Positions 12,582 to 23,023 of a DNA stretch of 64,000 nt are shown piece after piece. The DNA is from Rapana venosa (Eukaryota > Mollusca > Gastropoda > Neogastropoda > Muricidae). The notes under the pieces were generated by a model. It was not told the origin of the DNA. It worked only from the letters and a program-made list of their open reading frames with translations, and made no database searches. The DNA is taken from contig CM054143.1 in assembly GCA_028751875.1 (NCBI GenBank), forward strand, positions 64,184,176 to 64,248,175. Reading direction: 5' to 3'. Each line of letters opens with the position of its first letter. Position 1 is the stretch's first letter. The position numbers were made by a program, and so were the translations under genes.

Positions 12582-12794
12582 TGGGAGACTTCTCATTGAT
12601 GGTGACTAAAACAAGGAAAGTCTTCAAGCACTTGGAAAGTGAGTGCTACTTCGAAAACGGATTTATTAATGCTGGATACTCCAAAACCTACACTTGCACC
12701 CGTTCCCTAATTGGCAGATACGCTGTTGTGGTAAAAGAAGGCCCTGGTACACTGGCCTTGTGTGCAGTGGATGCTTATGGTCACAGGTTATATG
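12582..12794 (+). CDS. internal exon, lectin-like (F-type/galactose-binding-like) domain
   Basis: An acceptor (GTGACACAG) precedes and a strong donor (GTAAGT) follows. The exon starts and ends in phase 1. It encodes about 70 residues including ECYFENGF, YSKTYTC, IGRYAVVV and LALCAVDAYGHRLYG. The 'GRY-V ... L-LC-V-V-YG' ending is the pattern of the C-terminal half of fucolectin/discoidin-like domains common in invertebrate receptors, which bind sugars or ligands outside the cell. That assignment is from memory. The N-terminal half of the domain should lie upstream, possibly in the N gap. The exon joins in phase with 19060-19143, which supports one gene. Exact family is uncertain. Confidence 0.6.
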
Positions 12795-12867
12795 GTAAGT
12801 AAGGTCTCTCTAATTTTGTGTTTTGTCTGTTTTTGTTGCGCGCGCGCGCGTGTGTGTTTGTGTGTGT

Positions 12868-13565
12868 AACAATAACAATAATTTTAATTCGGTTTTTGCA
12901 GGTCATATGGCCCATAGGAACAACAGTTAATCATATACTTTCATGTAAGGTGAACAACCTTACTTCTGATATCTATACATTTAGTAAGAAATAATCCAAC
13001 TTTAAACATCAAACTAGGTTTAGTGTTCATACAAAGAAGCTGCACTTTCAGATTCGATGGGAATCTGTAATAATACAAAGGAATACATTTTCTTCGCAAT
13101 ACAGCATATTTTGGGCATACAAGTAAAAAGTGACAAACATCTTCAATTTGTTGGCCATCACACTGAGAGCAAAATGGATCAGTAATCGGTTTGCCATAAC
13201 GTGAAATTCCATTTAAAGGGAATCTGTTTGACCTCAGTAAACATATCGCTCACGGTATTTTAAAGATTCTACTTCACATACATAATTTGCTCTACAAAAT
13301 AATCGGGTGATAATCTAAGTAGTCAGGGTGTGCTGATAGAGAGTCATGCCATTTTTGTTGGTACACATCTTGTATTCGTATTTGGAATTCTTTCATGAAG
13401 GATGAAGAATTACCACAATTCTGCATTGTCCAAACATAACCAAATCCGTTGGGTGCATAAAATCTTTCTAACATGTGTTACCCAATTTATTCTCCCTGCT
13501 TCATCCTGTCTACACAACATATTGTAGCATTGTCTGGGATATCTATGATCAGGCATATCCAAAAT
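12868..13565 (-). mobile_element. LINE 3' portion, C-terminal domain
   Basis: The minus strand reads DHRYPRQCYNMLCRQDEAGR then NWVTHVRK, typical of the C-terminal region of a LINE type common in molluscs, followed by decayed sequence down to an (AACAAT)n-type tail at 12868-12890. Frames are broken. It would lie in the intron after exon 12582-12794. Confidence 0.65.
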
Positions 13566-13598
13566 TTTTAGCTAATATTTGATTACTCTGGTAACAAT

Positions 13599-13611
13599 TG
13601 TTGTGTGTGTG

Positions 13612-13664
<53 letters not shown>

Positions 13665-13712
13665 TGTGAGTGTGTGTCAAGTCAAGTCAGAAGTCCTGGT
13701 TTGTGTTGTGTG

Positions 13713-13747
<35 letters not shown>

Positions 13748-13757
13748 GTGTGTGTGT
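13599..13757. repeat. (GT)n microsatellite, interrupted
   Basis: Two GT tracts separated by a short unique piece that contains two GTCAA units near 13677. Polymorphic length expected. Confidence 0.95.
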
Positions 13758-14102
13758 AGAAATGATGGTGCTGTCTGGAGTCTTGGTGGGGAATGGTGAA
13801 AACGAGGAGAAGCTAAGGTCGTGAATGATGACTTGCTTGCAAAAAGCTAGGGAAGCTACTTCAAGCTGCTCACGTCAGTCTCAAAACACAATCCTATCCA
13901 AGCCTGTTCTTTCAGACCTGAGCCAGCAGTTTGAGGAAGCTTGCCGACATTGTGGAAGCACCATGTGGTCACTAGCCAGAAGAGTCCTGGCACTGCTGCT
14001 GGTTCACTTCAATAGTGCCTGCTCTGATTCCATATATACACATAGAACACACACCATCGGCTAAGTTATTGGTCGACATCCTGATTTCTTTTAATTAACA
14101 TT
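13758..14102. other. no gene seen
   Basis: Unique-looking sequence between a microsatellite and the first direct repeat. A short open frame exists (13825-14064) but shows no recognisable motif and no convincing splice borders. Confidence 0.5.
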
Positions 14103-14416
14103 AAACCTACCATATGGAATACTCGGTGTAAAAGAATAACTGCGACCGTATCTTTATAATAATAATAATAATAATAATAATGTATGGAATTTATATAGCG
14201 CTTAATCTTGTAAAGCAACAAATCAAAGCGCTCAATATAGTATACAGTCTTCTATCAAAATGTTATAAACCTAACAGCCAAAAAAACCCACCCAACATGA
14301 AATAAAACAAACAACAAAGTTAAAGGTAAGAAAGCAGAGGGGTCTGTTGGACTTCATTACAACAAAAGTCTTTTTCCTTTCTTTCTTTCATTATCTTATG
14401 TCGTGAATAAGTCAAC
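14103..14416. repeat. direct repeat copy 1, containing a CR1 3' end
   Basis: Nearly identical to 15621-15931. Differences seen are one extra AAT unit, one shift in an A/C run and one G/A substitution near the AACATGA(A/G)AT word. Inside is the minus-strand 3' terminus of the CR1-type LINE, with the words TATATAGCGCTTAATCTTGT and (TAA)n. The repeat also includes about 50 bp of non-LINE flank on its left, so it is a duplicated segment, not two independent insertions. Confidence 0.9.
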
Positions 14417-14709
14417 AATGCTTACTCAAAGCTTATTTTTAAAAGAATATATATGTAGCATGAATCAATCATTAGCATTTGATAAATAACATATTTTCAT
14501 GTCTGTTGTTTCCACTGTGGATTGTAACTTTGACATATGAATAATACATAATTATACAAGAACCACAACTCTCCCTCAATCAGCATCATGGCTACATCAG
14601 AGACAGATCTGTAGGTTGTGCACACAATCTTCTCTTGCTAAAAACACTGGACAGAATGAGGCTGGAGATGAAGACCCTACCCTCCCCCTTTCCGCTCTAA
14701 ACAGACAAT
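14417..14709. other. 3' flank of the TMEM69 copy
   Basis: AT-rich sequence downstream of the minus-strand TMEM69 stop. It probably holds the 3' UTR if the copy derives from a gene. No other feature seen. Confidence 0.4.
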
Positions 14710-15473
14710 TCATGCACTGTCACTCTCTTTAACTTTAGCAGTCTCTTTGTCTGAAGGAGCACTGAGCATGAACTGGCAGAGAAAGGCAGTCCACAAAGAC
14801 AGAATAACTCCAAAACTGGGCGTGAAACGGAGACCCTTAATTAAACCATGGCGGATATCCTTTAACAACGGTGTCAAAGTAGGCGGACCCTGCAATGCCG
14901 CCCATCACAAGCAGGACAGACAACGGCTGCGGCAGCAACAGCGCCGTCTAAGCCACTAACGACGGCGTGACGCTGTAACCAAAGTTGAACCAGTCTCCAG
15001 GACACTCGCTCCCCTCCGGGATGATGAATCCCCAGCGGACGCCACCAAGAAAAGAGAGTATGCAGGCTCCGTACGCAGTCTGTGCAAACACAATCTGGCT
15101 GAGAAAGGCCTGGTTCCAAATCATGTAGGTCGGTGCGGCTACGAAAGGGATCAACCCAGAGAACCCCAGCACCAAAGCAGGCACTGGTGAAAATCGGATC
15201 TGTTTTAAATCTTCCCAAATGGTTACCGCCGTTGTTCTCGTGTCTGCTGCGATACCTCTTCGCTGATCCTGCCACACAAGTTTCCTGCAGTAGATCGCGG
15301 CTTGCAGTTGACTGGAAGTGGATATCACACCTTGTGCTGGCTTCAGCAACTGAGGCTTTCTCACATCACACCGAGTAGAGGAGGTTATGGACAGAGGTCT
15401 ATACTGCACCGCATGGTGCTGTGAGAGTGATGACCCTCTGATCCCGCAATGCCGATGAAAACCGAGACACTGC
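14710..15473 (-). pseudogene. TMEM69: TMEM69-like (DUF3429) coding copy with stop and frameshift
   Basis: The minus strand encodes a basic, Arg-rich leader like a mitochondrial targeting peptide, then LVLGFSGLIPFVAAPTYM, FAQTAYGACILSFLGGVRWG and a final hydrophobic segment ending at TGA (14710-14712). The segments 'GLIPFVAP' and 'YGA-LSFLGG-RWGF' are hallmarks of TMEM69, a small multi-pass membrane protein of unknown biochemical role. Two lesions are visible. A TAG at 14948-14950 stands where the family has Trp (TGG), and an extra base near 14843 in a T/A run shifts the frame before the last ~45 codons. A splice acceptor (GTCTCCAG) is possible just upstream of 15473. No convincing start codon is in frame. 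It is either a decayed duplicate or a real gene with two sequence errors. Direct repeats frame it. Confidence 0.8.
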
Positions 15474-15620
15474 CTGGAGACCAACTTCACAGGTGAGTGA
15501 AGCAGCGGGAAAATCCCAGAGATGGTGCTCACCTTCCTCTGTGGGTGCCGTGTGGTCCAGGGTGGGTACTTGTTAATGTTTGCACACAGGGTATGATCCC
15601 TTCCCTCTGGCCCTTGCTGC

Positions 15621-15931
15621 AAACCTACCATATGGAATACTCGGTGTAAAAGAATAACTGCGACCGTATCTTTATAATAATAATAATAATAATAATGTAT
15701 GGAATTTATATAGCGCTTAATCTTGTAAAGCAACAAATCAAAGCGCTCAATATAGTATACAGTCTTCTATCAAAATGTTATAAACCTAACAGCCAAAAAA
15801 CCCCACCCAACATGAGATAAAACAAACAACAAAGTTAAAGGTAAGAAAGCAGAGGGGTCTGTTGGACTTCATTACAACAAAAGTCTTTTTCCTTTCTTTC
15901 TTTCATTATCTTATGTCGTGAATAAGTCAAC
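15621..15931. repeat. direct repeat copy 2, containing a CR1 3' end
   Basis: Second copy of 14103-14416 in the same orientation, 1.2 kb away, with the TMEM69-like copy between the two. The right edge diverges sharply after GAATAAGTCAAC. Confidence 0.9.
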
Positions 15932-16440
15932 CTAATGTACCTCTCGACCCTGATAAACTTGTGGACCCTACAGGGTTTGACGTGTCACAACATTTTTAGG
16001 TAAGTGGCTTGGTAATTGTTATTCCTATTATAAACATCAAACAATAATAGTGATAACAAGTCTCTTCCTATTCCCAGTGATATAAACTCAAAGCCCCCAA
16101 GACTTTGACGTGTCACAGCAGTTTTAGATACGTGTCCTTTGTAACCACCATCTTCACGAACATTATAGCAACGTTTCTGGATAAACTATCTCAACTTCAC
16201 AGATTCCACGCACGCCAAACTGGCACACATGCACATCACTCGTCACACAGCTTGACACATCCTGTATCAACAATTTCATGTATTCTGTGTCATTACTGGG
16301 GGAAAAAATAAAACTACTACTTTCTTATGGCATTTATATCATTGTATTGATTTTGAAAGTGTGTAGTATTTAATTTTACGAATGAATAGGATGAATGTTT
16401 TGTTTTTCTCCTGCCTTCACTTTCAGAAGCTTTGTCAAAG
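15932..16440. other. non-coding, short near-repeat
   Basis: Contains two related ~32-bp words around TTTGACGTGTCACA, at about 15975-16007 and 16103-16136. No gene or element boundary recognised. Confidence 0.45.
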
Positions 16441-17740
16441 TTGATAAACACCATGTACAAGAAAGCTAAGGCAGGGATTGCACCATATGCACCTTCCTTG
16501 TTGTGGCGGTGGAGCTTGCATGCCAGCTAGGAAGCCACTGGAACTGGCTGGAATGCCACTCCCTGGCTGGTCCAACCGAGCCAGACAGCTCTTGGGGGAG
16601 GGGCCAGACTAAAGATGCATGCAGCAAGAAAGCAATGGCAAACTTCTTGTTGTACTCGCTTGCTAAGAACTGCAGCACCCACATGACACAGGAATAGAGA
16701 AGAAGGTGCCCTCATTCTGGTTTCTTTGGGACCCCCAGGAAGGAACAGGACTCTAGCTAGAGCCATGGTGGTGCAAGGCATCTGTGATGACGGTGTTTCA
16801 TCCGAATGTTGTTGCCAGAAGCAATCATGCTGAGACTCCTGAAGAAGGAGCAGCAAGGGGAAAAGAAAGAACACCATCAGCATTGGGGCAGGGAATGTCT
16901 GAACGATGCTAGAGATAGGAAAACCACACCTGCCGATAACAGAATTGATAAGGAGTCAAAGGAACATCATGGAAGTTAGGTGGAGTGGAAAAGGTCAGTT
17001 CTCACACAGTGACCACACAGTTGTGTACAGTGGACACAAGTGGTGCTGCTATTGCGTTGGACAGGAAAGTATCCAACCGCATTGCTAAGGCAAACGCCTC
17101 CCATTGTAGACTCCACAAGTGACTATAGAAGAAGAGGGGCTTGACACTGGCGATGAGGTGTGTGGTGAGCAGAGCGGTTGTCCTGGCTGCACTGCTGTAT
17201 GGAAGGCAGCCAGTCCTGCACTGTCTACTGTCGGCATGTCAAGCTACGCCATCAGTTTCACCAGCCCTGCCTCTGACGAATCTTAATCATCAATGGCACA
17301 GCAGAGCCTCAAACATCAATGTACTTTTGCAAACCCAGACGCCACATGCACTGCTGATGAAGTTTCAGCTCAAATGGTGTGGAAGTCTTGTGCACATGCG
17401 GGATAACAGGCCACTGCCAAAGCAGCTCTTCTATGGCCAGCTGACAGGGGCCATCAACCGAGAGAAGACTCAGAGCTTTGCTACAGAGACACCCAGAAAA
17501 CTAATATCCCTCCAGAAGCATGACGTTGAGGAAAAACAATTCATTCATTCATACCACTTTAAGTCCCTGGGGAGTGCGCGTCGCCACAAGAGCAGCGCCA
17601 CCTTTTTTTCTTGGGAACGGGACAACCATGGGCACGAACAGGTCTGCTGGAGGCAAGCTCTGCTTCACAAGGAACAGAAGGTGATGACCATGAGACAAAC
17701 GAGCCAAGTGTTAAAGTGCTGAGCAATTAGAGCTACAACC
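16441..17740 (+). mobile_element. LINE relic (endonuclease start and C-terminal tail)
   Basis: Near 16883-17090 the plus strand gives SIGAGNV-TMLEIGKP and a following block typical of the opening of a LINE endonuclease. Near 17170-17560 it gives LAALLYG, LLMKFQLKWCGSLVHMRDNR and LPKQLFYGQLTGAI, the conserved C-terminal tail of the same kind of element. The whole RT core is missing, so this is an internal deletion product. A short SINE-A end interrupts it at about 17545-17612. Stops and frameshifts are frequent. Confidence 0.65.
17545..17612 (-). mobile_element. SINE-A tail fragment
   Basis: Matches the left edge of the 45395-45815 copy: CATACCACTTTAAGTC, then CGTCGCCACAAGAGCAGCGC and CACC followed by a T run. 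Only the 3' part of the SINE is present. Confidence 0.7.
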
Positions 17741-17782
17741 AACCCTGCAGAGCCTCCATTCAGCAGCCAGTATCCAGTATCA

Positions 17783-18080
17783 TGCCTGAGAGATTCAGAT
17801 TCAGAATATTTTATTGTCATTTAAGTCATGTAGACTTATTTCACACAACAAAAACATCAATTATAATTATTATCTATTTTGGCTAAAAGTGATGTACACT
17901 TAAAACATGTTGCATTCTACTTCTCTTTTTCTCTTTTTTCAAAACACTCATACATATATCTGATGATATCTGCTTGATACATATCAACTGTGATTATGTC
18001 ACTTAATTTATGTACACAGTTTTTTCGTTCTTTGTCTTTCGTTTTGATTTTAAATAACAAATCATTTCTGAGTTATGCCT
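17783..18080 (-). mobile_element. 3' end of an unassigned retroelement, (CTGAAT)n tail
   Basis: Begins with tandem ATTCAG units and the word ATTTTATTGTCATTTAAGTC. The arrangement resembles the minus-oriented ends at 49866 and 54810. The body is AT-rich and carries no readable protein. Confidence 0.4.
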
Positions 18081-18957
18081 GTGTGTGTCAGACTTTGGCA
18101 GGAGACCTTACATGATTTACCTGTATGTGTATGTTTGTCCGTCGTGTCCGACGATAACCTCCAAAACAGCAGAGGAGGCAGCTGCTGTTTTGGAAACTGG
18201 GCAGAAATCTGGTTATAGTGGAGATGCCTTGCCCACAGTACATCCCCACTCTCTCGGCCAAGTGGACATAAGGACAGTCAGCGTTGGAGATGCTCTCCAA
18301 AGGCCAACCAGCCGCCAGGGCTGCAGCACATAAGGACTGTGGGAGTCAAGCCTCCTAATCAGAGAGTCATAGTCGATCACAAAGGCTAAGCTGTAAAGTG
18401 GAATTCCATGAGTGGGAAAGCCACTGGTCATACAGCCTCTCACCTTGCTGTTGCCCCCAGCGTCAAAGGTTTAATCAAGAACTGTGATAAAGCCAAAATA
18501 ATACTCTGATTTACAGTAAAGACTATAAAACAACCTTTCCCCACATATCAACCCCCTTCCGCCTCAGTGCTGGGGTAGACCAGTGATCTTGATAGTCGAC
18601 CATACAATATATAGATACTGCAGGCCTGCTGGTCTGACTTTATAACACTTGATAAATCTGAAAAATGACCATAAACAACAGTAACACCTATGGGCTGTAG
18701 AGGAGTACGTTGGAAAATGTGGCCAAGTGTGGAACATTGGATGTGGTCTTCCGAAAATGTCATTAACAGTAATGATGGAGGCTTTTATTCAGAGTGCCAT
18801 TGTGTCTTTTGCATTTAGGTTGCTTCTTTATTTTTTCTCTGTTCATTTTTCTATTTCTTCATTTGTCATTCCCTATTACCTTCATGAATTTTAATTCATG
18901 TCAGTTCCATGCCACCGTGTGATCTTTTGAGCATTTATTTACCTATGTCCGCACATG
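18081..18957. other. no gene recognised
   Basis: Contains short open frames on both strands (for example 18085-18333) that look transposon-like but cannot be assigned. No strong splice sites tie them to the exon at 19060. Confidence 0.35.
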
Positions 18958-18981
18958 TGTGTGTGTGGTGTGGGTGTGGTG

Positions 18982-19012
<31 letters not shown>

Positions 19013-19059
19013 GCGCGCGCGGTGCTTGCGTGTGCGTGCGTGCGTGCGAGTGTGTGCAG
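18958..19059. repeat. (GT)n/(CG)n-rich tract ending in a splice acceptor
   Basis: GT and CG dinucleotides mixed with GCGTGC units. The last bases, GTGTGTGCAG, serve as the predicted acceptor of the exon at 19060. Confidence 0.85.
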
Positions 19060-19143
19060 CATTACCACTCGAGTATGCTTGCAATGCCTCAAGTGAATAT
19101 ACAATCTGTGAAAACGGTACTGCTTGTAGAGATGGCCAGTGCA
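19060..19143 (+). CDS. internal Cys-rich (EGF-like) exon
   Basis: 84 nt, phase 1 at both ends, with acceptor GTGTGCAG and donor GTAAGT. Joined to the previous exon it completes a codon and gives LPLEYACNAS, then EYTICENGTACRDGQC. Four cysteines in 28 codons resemble half of an EGF-like or laminin-type module. Symmetric phase-1 exons are the standard building block of extracellular multidomain receptors. The intron from 12795 is about 6.3 kb and filled with repeats, including the TMEM69 copy. Following exons were not found with confidence. Confidence 0.55.
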
Positions 19144-19169
19144 GTAAGTGTTCTTATAATTTGTAACCC

Positions 19170-19362
19170 GTTCTCCTCTCTCTCTCTCTTCCTCTCTTCT
19201 TCTCTCTCTCTCTCTCTCTCTCTCCTCTGTCTCTGTCTCTTCGCTTCTCTCTCTCTTTTCTTCTCTCTCTCTGTCTCTCTCTGTCTCATCTCTTTCTCTC
19301 TTCTGTCTCCTATCTCATCTCGTCTCTCTCTCCTCTCTCTCTCTCTCTCCCTCCCTCTCTCA
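19170..19362. repeat. (CT)n-rich microsatellite
   Basis: CT dinucleotides with TTC and CTGT interruptions, just downstream of a predicted donor site. Confidence 0.95.
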
Positions 19363-19629
19363 GAGAACACCTAGTTTGGCTTTAAACCATACAAGTCTTT
19401 CTGCCTCATCATGGTGACACCCCAGTGTTGCTCTTCCCACATTGCTTATACTGATCTTACCACCTTGACCAGCCACAGCCCTGACTGTTTTTCACAGAGA
19501 CCGAGAGCCACAAGAAACTGTCAAGGTTAGGCCTCTGAATGGCCATCAGCCAGAAGTGGCCTCGTAGAGCTGCTGGGTCACTTTGCTGATGTGCAGTGAT
19601 GCCCTCCCTGATTGATCAACACACACCAC

Positions 19630-19682
19630 ATACTACTACTAATAATAATGTATGGAATTTATATAGCGCTGAATCTTGTAAG
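19630..19682 (-). mobile_element. CR1-type LINE 3' end fragment
   Basis: (TAA)n followed by GTATGGAATTTATATAGCGC and TGAATCTTGTAAG, the terminal word of the CR1 family seen at 23.0, 31.4 and 42.6 kb. Only about 50 bp are retained. Confidence 0.8.
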
Positions 19683-19803
19683 ATGACTCTTTTTTTTCTC
19701 TTTTTTTTATATATTTTTTTTATTTTTTTACTACACCACACTAAGGGCAAGGCGACATCCCGCAGAAAGACAGACTAGCGTTGATATTTTTGACTGTCAA
19801 ATG

Positions 19804-20050
19804 AAGATGGTTGTCACAAACCTCTGGAATGATGATTGTCATAACACTCTGGAATGATGATTGTCACAACACTCTGGAATGGTGATTGTCACAACACTCT
19901 GGAATGATGATTGTCACAACACTCTGGAGTTATGATTGTCACAACACTCTGGAGTTATGATTGTCATAACACTCTGGAGTTATGATTGTCATAACACTCT
20001 GGATTGATGATCGCCATAACACTCTGGAATGATGATTGTCCCAACATCCT
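19804..20050. repeat. 25-bp minisatellite, about 9-10 copies
   Basis: Unit GATGATTGTCACAACACTCT plus GGAAT. The first unit is degenerate (19804-19830); regular 25-bp steps run from 19831 to about 20045. Variants CATAAC/CACAAC and GGAGT/GGAAT alternate along the array. Confidence 0.95.
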
Positions 20051-21270
20051 TCCCATGCAGTCCTGCCATGAATCTTCAAGTCATAAAAGTTCTGTCATAA
20101 AATCACCAAAGGCTTGAACACATCTTCCTTCACCTATCCCATAATTCAGTATACCGTGGGGGCACCACTGAAGATTTTGCAGCCAGCTTTCCACACTCCC
20201 GGTAGTCCTAAACTTTTTATAGCAAATTGTTCCACTCAGGGCCATTCCACTGTCTAGTGTTGTCTTCCTATCATTTTCTCTGTCTGTTTCTTCGTCTCCC
20301 TCCTTGTACTGTTGTTCTAAGTTTGTCAGTATTGATACAACTGTTTCCAAGACTTCCCGACTTCCTCTGCATCTCACCTCGAAAATTGCATGCATTGCTT
20401 AGGCAACTGCACTGCTAGAGCACGCCACTAGCCATGTTTGTGCCGAACGGAGATCATTCTTCCTGGTGTTGGTTGGCATAACTTTCCATACTCCAACGTT
20501 TACTTTCAGCACACACAGTTTATCACAGTTGCCTGGTCACACATGCTTTTTGGTCTGATAATTTCTTCGAAAACACTTCAAGAGTTTTGCAAGCTTCTCA
20601 GAAACTGTGTTACCCTTGTCTTTGTCAACATCAAGCCGATCTTCCAGTTCCTTTACACATTGTGTCTGTATTGTCACAGAAATAATATATTTGTTGTCTG
20701 TTCCAGCTGCAATATCAGAAATCAAAAGTCAGAACTGTCATCAGGATAAAACGTTGCGTTTAAATTTTATGCTCTTGAGAGGAACTGAGTTTTCTTTTGT
20801 ATTGGCCTCCATCGACAAGGAAACTTGAGAGGACAGCTCGGACATCATCTTATGTAGCTTCATGTTTAAGTTCTGGAAGCAGTGTTTCCATTTGGCATGA
20901 AGGATTTCCAGTTGTGATGCCAACAATCTGGTTTTGGTACTTAAGCCTGCTTCTTTCTTCCCTTCCAATATGCTGAGATGTCTCCTATGCACACACAAAG
21001 CAACACAGTTTTCTTTTGCTTAGCGTAAGATGACCCTTATTGCAAACTAAAGGCTACCTAGGCAAGGGAAAACCAAGTCCCACGACATCTGGCAACGTTG
21101 AGGGCAACAGAAAACCACGATATCTTTTCCCCAAGTCAAAGTCAAATTGGAGCAAATAAAGCAAATTTCAACTTGTGTTATGTCACTCTGAACTTCCTTC
21201 TATATTTTCTGCATTCTTTTCTGAAAAAGTCCATAACATTCACTCCAAATTGGATCAACTCCTTTCCAGC
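20051..21270 (-). other. possible coiled-coil coding remnants
   Basis: Minus-strand frames at 20741-20998 (SILEGKKEAGL, ASQLEILHAKWKHCFQNLNM) and 20537-20706 (KELEDRLDVDKDKGNTVSEK, LAKLLKCFRRN) have protein-like, helix-forming composition and acceptor-like CATAG and TTGCAG borders. The gap between them would be an intron of only about 46 bp, with a poor donor, so one decayed reading frame is as likely. A word shared with RTE-type 3' ends (GTGCCCCCACGGT on minus) lies near 20152. I cannot name a family. Confidence 0.25.
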
Positions 21271-21279
21271 TTGCACTTC

Positions 21280-22985
21280 CTGATCCCCAATTCTCTGGCA
21301 CTCCTCTCCTTTTCTTTCATCCGACCAATGAGAAAGAAATCATGACAATTCTGAAAGAAATGACTATAAAATCATGTGATCTTGATCCCATACCTGCTTC
21401 TCTTTTCACAGTGCCTACCACAACTTATTTTCGTGATAGTGGGTTATCACGAAAATAGTGAACTCATCTCTTGTTTCAGGAAATATTCCATCAGCTCTCA
21501 AAACTGCTATAGTCACACCTCTACTCAAAAAGCATGACCTTGACCCTAACATTCTAAAGAATTATAGACCTGTTTCCAATCTACCTTTTATTTCTAAAGT
21601 CCTTGAAAAAGTAGTTCTTAAACAGCTCAATAACCACCTTCTCTCCAACAATCTTCTTCCTGAGTTTCAGTCTGCCTATCGCGTCAACCACAGCACTGAA
21701 ACCACCCTAGAACACACTTTAAACACGCTTCTACTCGCTTCTGACTCAGGGAAAATCTCCCTTCTCACTCTACTCGACTTATCGGCAGCCTTCGACACTA
21801 TAGACCACTCAATTCCTCTCTCCCGACTTCAAAAAACGTTCGGTGTTACTGGCACAGCCCTCACCTGGTTTAATTCATACCTTACTGACCGATTCCAAAA
21901 GGTTGCAGTAAACAAGTTCAATCAATACCTGCCAAACTGTAATGCTGAGTCCAACAGGGATCAGTTTTAGGCCCTGTTCTTTTCACTCTTTACACTGCCC
22001 CACTGTTACATATAATAAACCGTCATTAAATCAACCATCATTTTTACGCAGATGACTCTCAGATTCAAAGCAGTGTTACTGCTGTGAAGTATCTAGGTGT
22101 TGTTATCGACAACACATTCTCTATGCAAAAATTCATCATCCAGACCTGCCAGTCATGCTACTATCAATTACGGTGTATTAGTGCCATTCGAAAGTACCTG
22201 TCCACCGATGCAACATCCAAACTTGTCACTTCTCTCATTCTTTCACGTCTGGACTATTGCAATTCTCTTTTGTCTGGTCTTCCAGCATCATCTATCCAAC
22301 TCCCTTCAACGTCTACTAAACTCGGCAGCTCGACTAGTTCTCAGAAATAAAAAATCTGAGCACATTACCCCTCTCTTGCGATTTCTCCACTGGCTTCCTG
22401 TGCCACAGAGAGTAGATTATAAGATCACTACCCTCTGTTACAAATGTCTCCACAAAACTGCACCCTCCTACCTCTGTGAATGTCTTAACCTTTACACTCC
22501 TTCACGTTCCCTCTGCTCTGCTGCAGATACCTTGTTTCTACGAATACCTAGATTCAGCCAATTCATCGTAGGCCGCCGCTCTTTCTCTATTTCAGGTCCA
22601 TCGACCTGGAATGAGCTCCCTCTGTCTCTTCGCCAGAAGCCTAATTATGACACTTTAAAATCCAGCCTCAAGACATATTTATTTTAAACCTAAGATTTCT
22701 TTCCCCCTGTTTCATATCAGAACTATCACACCTTCACTAACCCATGTCCTATCACCCTGCTAAAGTATATGACCTGTTTGTGTGTGTGTGTGTGCTTTTG
22801 AAAAAACATTTGACTATTGCAATTTTATTTCATAGATTTGGTCTGCAGCGTACCATGTTTATAATATCTATTTGTTTAAACTATTGATTATTTGTCATTG
22901 GTTGCATGACTGTGTAAGATTATTAGTTTGAATGCATGGTCTTTGATTTGTCTTTGCAAGATATAGCGCTATATATGTTCCATTT

Positions 22986-23015
<30 letters not shown>
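21280..23015 (+). mobile_element. CR1/Jockey-superfamily LINE, 5'-truncated
   Basis: RT motifs in order: [42 protein letters not shown], a FADDSQ block near 22048, KYLGVVIDNTF near 22087, LDYCNSLLSG near 22250, ITPLLRFLHWLPVPQ near 22370, and SGPSTWNELPLSLR near 22600. A 3' UTR ends in AAGATATAGCGCTATATAT then (ATA)n/(TAT)n at 22985-23025. A segment before the YLGV motif is deleted relative to the copy at 29922. Several frameshifts make it inactive. Confidence 0.9.

Positions 23016-23023
<8 letters not shown>

Noticed and set aside
17141..17722. A 193-codon frame as a host gene
   Set aside because: LLMKFQLKWCGSLVHMRDNR and LPKQLFYG are LINE tail signatures, and the frame runs into a SINE-A fragment.
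19500..19550. Mini-exon between TTTTCACAG and GTTAGG near 19494-19526
   Set aside because: Its exit phase does not match the phase-1 pattern of neighbouring exons and the peptide is very short.
20081..20395. Minus-strand frame of 104 codons
   Set aside because: It ends in a word shared with RTE-type 3' ends and lacks a recognisable domain. I kept it only as part of a low-confidence region.
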